From positions 1 to 64,000 of the forward strand of contig JADKBO010000002.1 of assembly GCA_016715105.1 (NCBI GenBank): DNA of 64,000 bases. Direction: 5' to 3'. Of the stretch, positions 60,669-64,000 are shown piece by piece; positions within the stretch are counted from its first letter, which is position 1; each line of letters opens with the position of its first letter. This DNA comes from Saprospiraceae bacterium (GTDB taxonomy: Bacteria > Bacteroidota > Bacteroidia > Chitinophagales > Saprospiraceae). The notes beneath the pieces are model-generated. The model was not told the DNA's origin. It searched no databases and was given only the letters and a program-made list of their open reading frames with translations. A program made the translations under genes and the position numbers.

Positions 60669-61773
60669 TCAACCACTAAAAATTGCATTTGACGCCAAAC
60701 GTTTGTTTTCCAATTACACAGGTTTAGGCAATTATTCCCGGACGCTTGTACGTAATCTGGTCAAGTTTTTTCCACAACATGAGTACCACTTATTCGCTCC
60801 CGTCATTGTAAAAAATACGGAAACAGCATTTTTCTTCGAGCAAAAGAACATCCATATTCATAGTCCTGGCAAAACAAATAAATTTTTGTGGCGGACATTT
60901 ATGCAAAGTGCGCTCATCAACAAAATAAACCCAGATATCTACCATGGATTGAGTCATGAAATTCCTTTCGGACTAGATGCCAAGATAGTCAAAGTCGTCA
61001 CGTTTCATGACCTGATTTGGGAGCTATATCCACAACAATTCGGTTGGTTTGATCGCAAAAGTTATCACTTCAGGTACCAATCATCTGCTAGACGAGCGGA
61101 TCACTTGTTGGCCATCAGCAATAACACCAAAGAAGACCTCATCAATTTGTACCAAATTCCATCTCATAAAATTTCCGTTATTTATCAGAGTTGCGGCAGT
61201 TATTTTCAAACTCCTACATTCTATCAAGGTCCTAAAAAACACTTTTTATACGTGGGAAGCATCATCCCTCGCAAAGGATTGGACAAAATCATCATGGCAT
61301 ATGCTTTACTACCAGATGGTGAAAAAAGAGGAGTCAAAATAGTGGGAAGTGGGAAAGGTGTTTATTTTGATAAGTGTAAATCTTTGATCGAATATTATCA
61401 TCTGGAAAATCATTTTACATTTTTGGGTGGTTTGGCCAATAATGACTTGGCTACCTTGTATGATGAATCAATAGCTTTGGTATTTCCTTCTATCTATGAA
61501 GGTTTTGGAATCCCGGTCATAGAAGCAATTCATAGAGGATGTAGTGTCATTACATCCAATAAATCTTCCTTACCTGAAGCAGCCGTAGCAATTTCTACAT
61601 TAGTTGATCCAGAAGACATCCACGATATTACACGTGCCATGCGCTTATCCATTTTACATGCAAATGTTCCAGCCAAGGAAGAAATTGACCAAGCTTTATT
61701 GCCTTTTTCTGATGAAGTAACGGCATCTAAATTGATGAAACTTTACTTAGATTTGGGAGCTCGAAAATTATAA
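60661..61773 (+). CDS. Glycosyltransferase family 4
   Basis: A 370-residue GT-B fold enzyme. The N-terminal domain has 'IAFDAKRLFSNYTGLGNYSR'. The C-terminal domain carries 'HFLYVGSIIPRKGLDKIIMA', 'VKIVGSGKG', 'FTFLGGLANNDLATLYDESI' and the donor-binding E-x7-E region 'VFPSIYEGFGIPVIEAIHRG'. It transfers a sugar, probably mannose-like, in polysaccharide synthesis. Its start lies inside the end of the MscS gene. Confidence 0.9.
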   Translation: MNDQPLKIAFDAKRLFSNYTGLGNYSRTLVRNLVKFFPQHEYHLFAPVIVKNTETAFFFEQKNIHIHSPGKTNKFLWRTFMQSALINKINPDIYHGLSHEIPFGLDAKIVKVVTFHDLIWELYPQQFGWFDRKSYHFRYQSSARRADHLLAISNNTKEDLINLYQIPSHKISVIYQSCGSYFQTPTFYQGPKKHFLYVGSIIPRKGLDKIIMAYALLPDGEKRGVKIVGSGKGVYFDKCKSLIEYYHLENHFTFLGGLANNDLATLYDESIALVFPSIYEGFGIPVIEAIHRGCSVITSNKSSLPEAAVAISTLVDPEDIHDITRAMRLSILHANVPAKEEIDQALLPFSDEVTASKLMKLYLDLGARKL

Positions 61774-61896
61774 AGACAAACCATTTGACCATTATCAAAA
61801 GGAAATTCTGAGCTTCATTGACCTAGCCTTTGACCATCATAGCTCCAATGCACAAAAAAAGTTTACTTTTGAACAAAATTTATAGAAACCAAAATT

Positions 61897-63270
61897 ATGG
61901 ATTGGATCAATTGCATTTCTCCTCAGAGGTCCGGAAAATATAAATCTACTAGCTCTTCGAGGTCTGAATATCAACGTGACTATGACAGACTCATTTTTTC
62001 TTCTGCTTTCAGGAGACTTCAAAATAAAACCCAGGTTTATGCATTGCCCGGCAATGTATTTGTCCACAACCGCTTGACTCATAGTCTCGAAGTTTCATCA
62101 GTCGGTAGATCTATCGGTACTTTGGTAGGCGAACATTTGGTCAATGAACCAAGTATTCTAAGAAATGCGGCAGCTTCAGAGTTTTATAAGTATGAATTAC
62201 CCTATGTAATTTCTGCGGCTTGTTTAGCTCATGATGTTGGCAATCCTCCATTTGGGCATTCTGGTGAAAAGGCAATCTCCTATTTTTTTGAAAAGAATGA
62301 AAGTTCCTTGAAACACCTTTTTAGTGCAAGCGAATGGAAAGACCTGTGCAACTTTGAAGGAAATGCAAATGCACTCCATATACTTACAACAAATTATACG
62401 GGTAAAGTTACAGGCGGCCAAAGTCTTACCTTCACCACACTAGCTTCCATTCTCAAATATCCTTGTGAAGCGATGGCTATGTCCAAAGCTCAAAAACATA
62501 CCAAAAAATATGGCTTTTTTCAATGCGATCGCCAACAGTTCCTCGAAATTGCAAAGGCTACTAACATGGTTGAGGATCATTCTATAGGCGGAGGATTGAC
62601 TTGTTATAAAAGACATCCTTTTGTCTATCTGGTTGAAGCTGCTGATGACATTTGTTATCGAGTGATTGACATGGAGGATGCCCATAGAATTGGTATTCTT
62701 ACAAACGAACACGTCGTGGATTGTTTTTGCAGCATCATCAAGGATCTCAACAGACCGGAAGTAAAGATCAGTAAAATAAATACCCGCCTTGCGCAATTGG
62801 AGGATAAAAATGAACGGGTAGCTTACTTGAGAGCAAAACTCATCAATGCGCTCATACTGGAATGCGTGGATGTTTTCATTGCTAACAAAGACAGCATCAT
62901 TGCTGGTACATGGAATGATACGTTGGTAGACAATATCGAAAACCGATCTATCGAGCTGAAAAAGGCAAATGATATTTCAATTAAGATGATTTACAATCAC
63001 CGCTCAGTCATAGAAGTAGAATTGGCAGCTTTTAATGTTTTATCTGAACTGTTGGAGCTATTTATCATGCCAAAACTAAAAACCAAACACAACCATATTG
63101 AGGAAAAAACGATGATGCTTATTCCCCCACAGTTTATACCAGAAAATAAAAATGCTAGTCATTATGATCAAGTGATCAGAATCGTGGATTTTATTGCCGG
63201 AATGACTGATGGATTTGCCACCGAATTGTATCGAAAATCAAAGGGCATTGAAATTGCAGCCCACAGATAA
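61897..63270 (+). CDS. dgt: Deoxyguanosinetriphosphate triphosphohydrolase
   Basis: A 457-residue HD-domain enzyme that hydrolyses dGTP to deoxyguanosine and triphosphate. 'SEYQRDYDRLIFSSAFRRLQ' and 'VFVHNRLTHSLEVSSVGRSI' begin the catalytic part. The HD pair is in 'ISAACLAHDVGNPPFGHSGE', and 'EAADDICYRVIDMEDAHRIG' supplies the remaining Asp ligand. The length fits the long Dgt group. These enzymes control dNTP pools, and related SAMHD1-like enzymes limit phage. Confidence 0.93.
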   Translation: MDWINCISPQRSGKYKSTSSSRSEYQRDYDRLIFSSAFRRLQNKTQVYALPGNVFVHNRLTHSLEVSSVGRSIGTLVGEHLVNEPSILRNAAASEFYKYELPYVISAACLAHDVGNPPFGHSGEKAISYFFEKNESSLKHLFSASEWKDLCNFEGNANALHILTTNYTGKVTGGQSLTFTTLASILKYPCEAMAMSKAQKHTKKYGFFQCDRQQFLEIAKATNMVEDHSIGGGLTCYKRHPFVYLVEAADDICYRVIDMEDAHRIGILTNEHVVDCFCSIIKDLNRPEVKISKINTRLAQLEDKNERVAYLRAKLINALILECVDVFIANKDSIIAGTWNDTLVDNIENRSIELKKANDISIKMIYNHRSVIEVELAAFNVLSELLELFIMPKLKTKHNHIEEKTMMLIPPQFIPENKNASHYDQVIRIVDFIAGMTDGFATELYRKSKGIEIAAHR

Positions 63271-63285
63271 AATGCTGATTTAAAA

Positions 63286-63966
63286 TTACATCTGACTTAC
63301 TGTACCGCCAGAATGGTCTTCATTAGTCCTTACAATTTCTGGCTTCACGGCATATTTTATAGTGCTACCTGAACTGGTATTGGCTACTAATTCGTGAATA
63401 GTATTGACACTTACCCTTGATGCTGAAGAAGCACTTACAATACTATTAGTACTGATCAACTCGCCACAGTTTACCACAGAAGCGGCTTTTGCGTCAATGA
63501 TTAATTTATCAGTTTTACCACTTACGGTACATTTTGATTTGGAAGAAGCATCTATTGCAATAACTGCTGCATTGCATGAAACAACAATTGATGCATTATA
63601 GCCAGAAACAAGATCGAGTTGGTCTGTTTCAAAAATTGTATTTCCAGTTATCCTTGCCCCTGCTTTAGCTGATATTTCACGAAGTGCGTGATGGTAAACC
63701 ACAACATTTGCTTTGGCGTTGCTCCTTCCTGTTTTGTTATTGTTGGGAATCAAAACTTTGAGTGTGGTACCGTTGGATTCAATGCGTACGTCTTCTTTAT
63801 TCCCACTGACCATTTCCAAGGTAAATCCAGAAGGTCCTTCTGCTTTCATCAAGGTAACAGTAATCTCCCCTGAAGCTGAAATTCCTGTAAAATCAATGTA
63901 CTTTATGTCTTCTTGGGAGAAAACAGTAGTTGAGACAAATAACATAAATAAGGCCAACTTGTACAT
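63286..63966 (-). CDS. Exported GIN-domain (DUF2807) protein
   Basis: A 226-residue protein with a signal peptide ('KLALFMLFVSTTVFSQ'). A beta-solenoid GIN domain follows ('DFTGISASGEITVTLMKAEG', 'ISAKAGARITGNTIFETDQL', 'STNSIVSASSASRVSVNTIH'). The family (putative auto-transporter adhesin head) is common in Bacteroidota, with no settled function. It is convergent with dgt. Confidence 0.87.
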   Translation of the reverse strand: MYKLALFMLFVSTTVFSQEDIKYIDFTGISASGEITVTLMKAEGPSGFTLEMVSGNKEDVRIESNGTTLKVLIPNNNKTGRSNAKANVVVYHHALREISAKAGARITGNTIFETDQLDLVSGYNASIVVSCNAAVIAIDASSKSKCTVSGKTDKLIIDAKAASVVNCGELISTNSIVSASSASRVSVNTIHELVANTSSGSTIKYAVKPEIVRTNEDHSGGTVSQM

Positions 63967-64000
63967 TATATTGATTTTGTTTAACCCTACAAAGATAACA

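Noticed and set aside
1..64000. CRISPR array, phage, transposase or defence island
   Set aside because: No direct-repeat array with spacers, integrase, transposase or known defence gene set was seen. Dgt is a normal nucleotide-pool enzyme here.

Overview
The window reads as a chromosomal segment of a Bacteroidota bacterium, most likely from the Saprospiria/Flavobacteriia side of the phylum. Four things point there. Several start regions carry the Bacteroidota promoter signature (TTTG or TTG, about 17-22 bp, then TAnnTTTG). Shine-Dalgarno sites are weak or absent and many starts are TTG or GTG. A type IX secretion/gliding lipoprotein of the SprE/PorW type is present. There are mevalonate-pathway genes, many short lipoproteins, and a Rho factor with a long disordered N-terminal insertion. 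No rRNA operon, prophage, transposase, CRISPR array or recognised defence island was seen; most of the window is core chromosome.

Layout. 0-9.6 kb: an ECF sigma factor with a cysteine-free anti-sigma-like partner, mevalonate kinase, tRNA-Met, HMG-CoA reductase with type 2 IPP isomerase, rnpA/rpmH, a Kazal/FKBP lipoprotein pair, frr, a YugP-type protease and serS. 9.7-18.8 kb: rho, a cupin, a vanadium-haloperoxidase-like lipoprotein, pyrD, a TetR-thioesterase-DinB unit with two identical operators, nadB and yceD-rpmF. 19-29 kb: a metallophosphoesterase, a membrane glycosyltransferase pair, a four-gene TPR / DUF4292 / EnvC-like / queG operon, acpP and pyk. 29-41 kb: a GT2, a methyltransferase, a catalytically intact M23 peptidase, sprE/porW, a deacetylase-like gene, rfbA and adenine deaminase.

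41-51 kb is the least orderly part. It holds a split YhhN-like membrane gene, a lone tatA, about 1 kb with little or no coding but with a minus-strand terminator, etfBA, a polyprenyl synthase, a duplicated intergenic repeat and a membrane gene broken by an in-frame stop. 51-64 kb: pxpBC, an ALDH7-type dehydrogenase, a thioredoxin protein, a PLP aminotransferase next to a lipoprotein-type methyltransferase, an HGSNAT-like membrane protein, MscS, GT4, dgt and a GIN-domain protein.

How the genes work together. HMG-CoA reductase, mevalonate kinase, IPP isomerase and polyprenyl synthase are steps of isoprenoid supply, which feeds quinones and the undecaprenyl carriers used by the glycosyltransferases. 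NadB and PyrD are quinone- or oxygen-linked biosynthetic flavoenzymes. EtfAB moves electrons from acyl-CoA-type dehydrogenases. SprE/PorW with neighbouring polysaccharide genes fits export and anchoring of cell-surface proteins. I found no convincing new multi-gene system. The best leads are the twin TetR operators, the paired repeat at 49.4-49.7 kb, the two split membrane genes, the orphan terminator at 43.3 kb and the lipoprotein-like methyltransferase.
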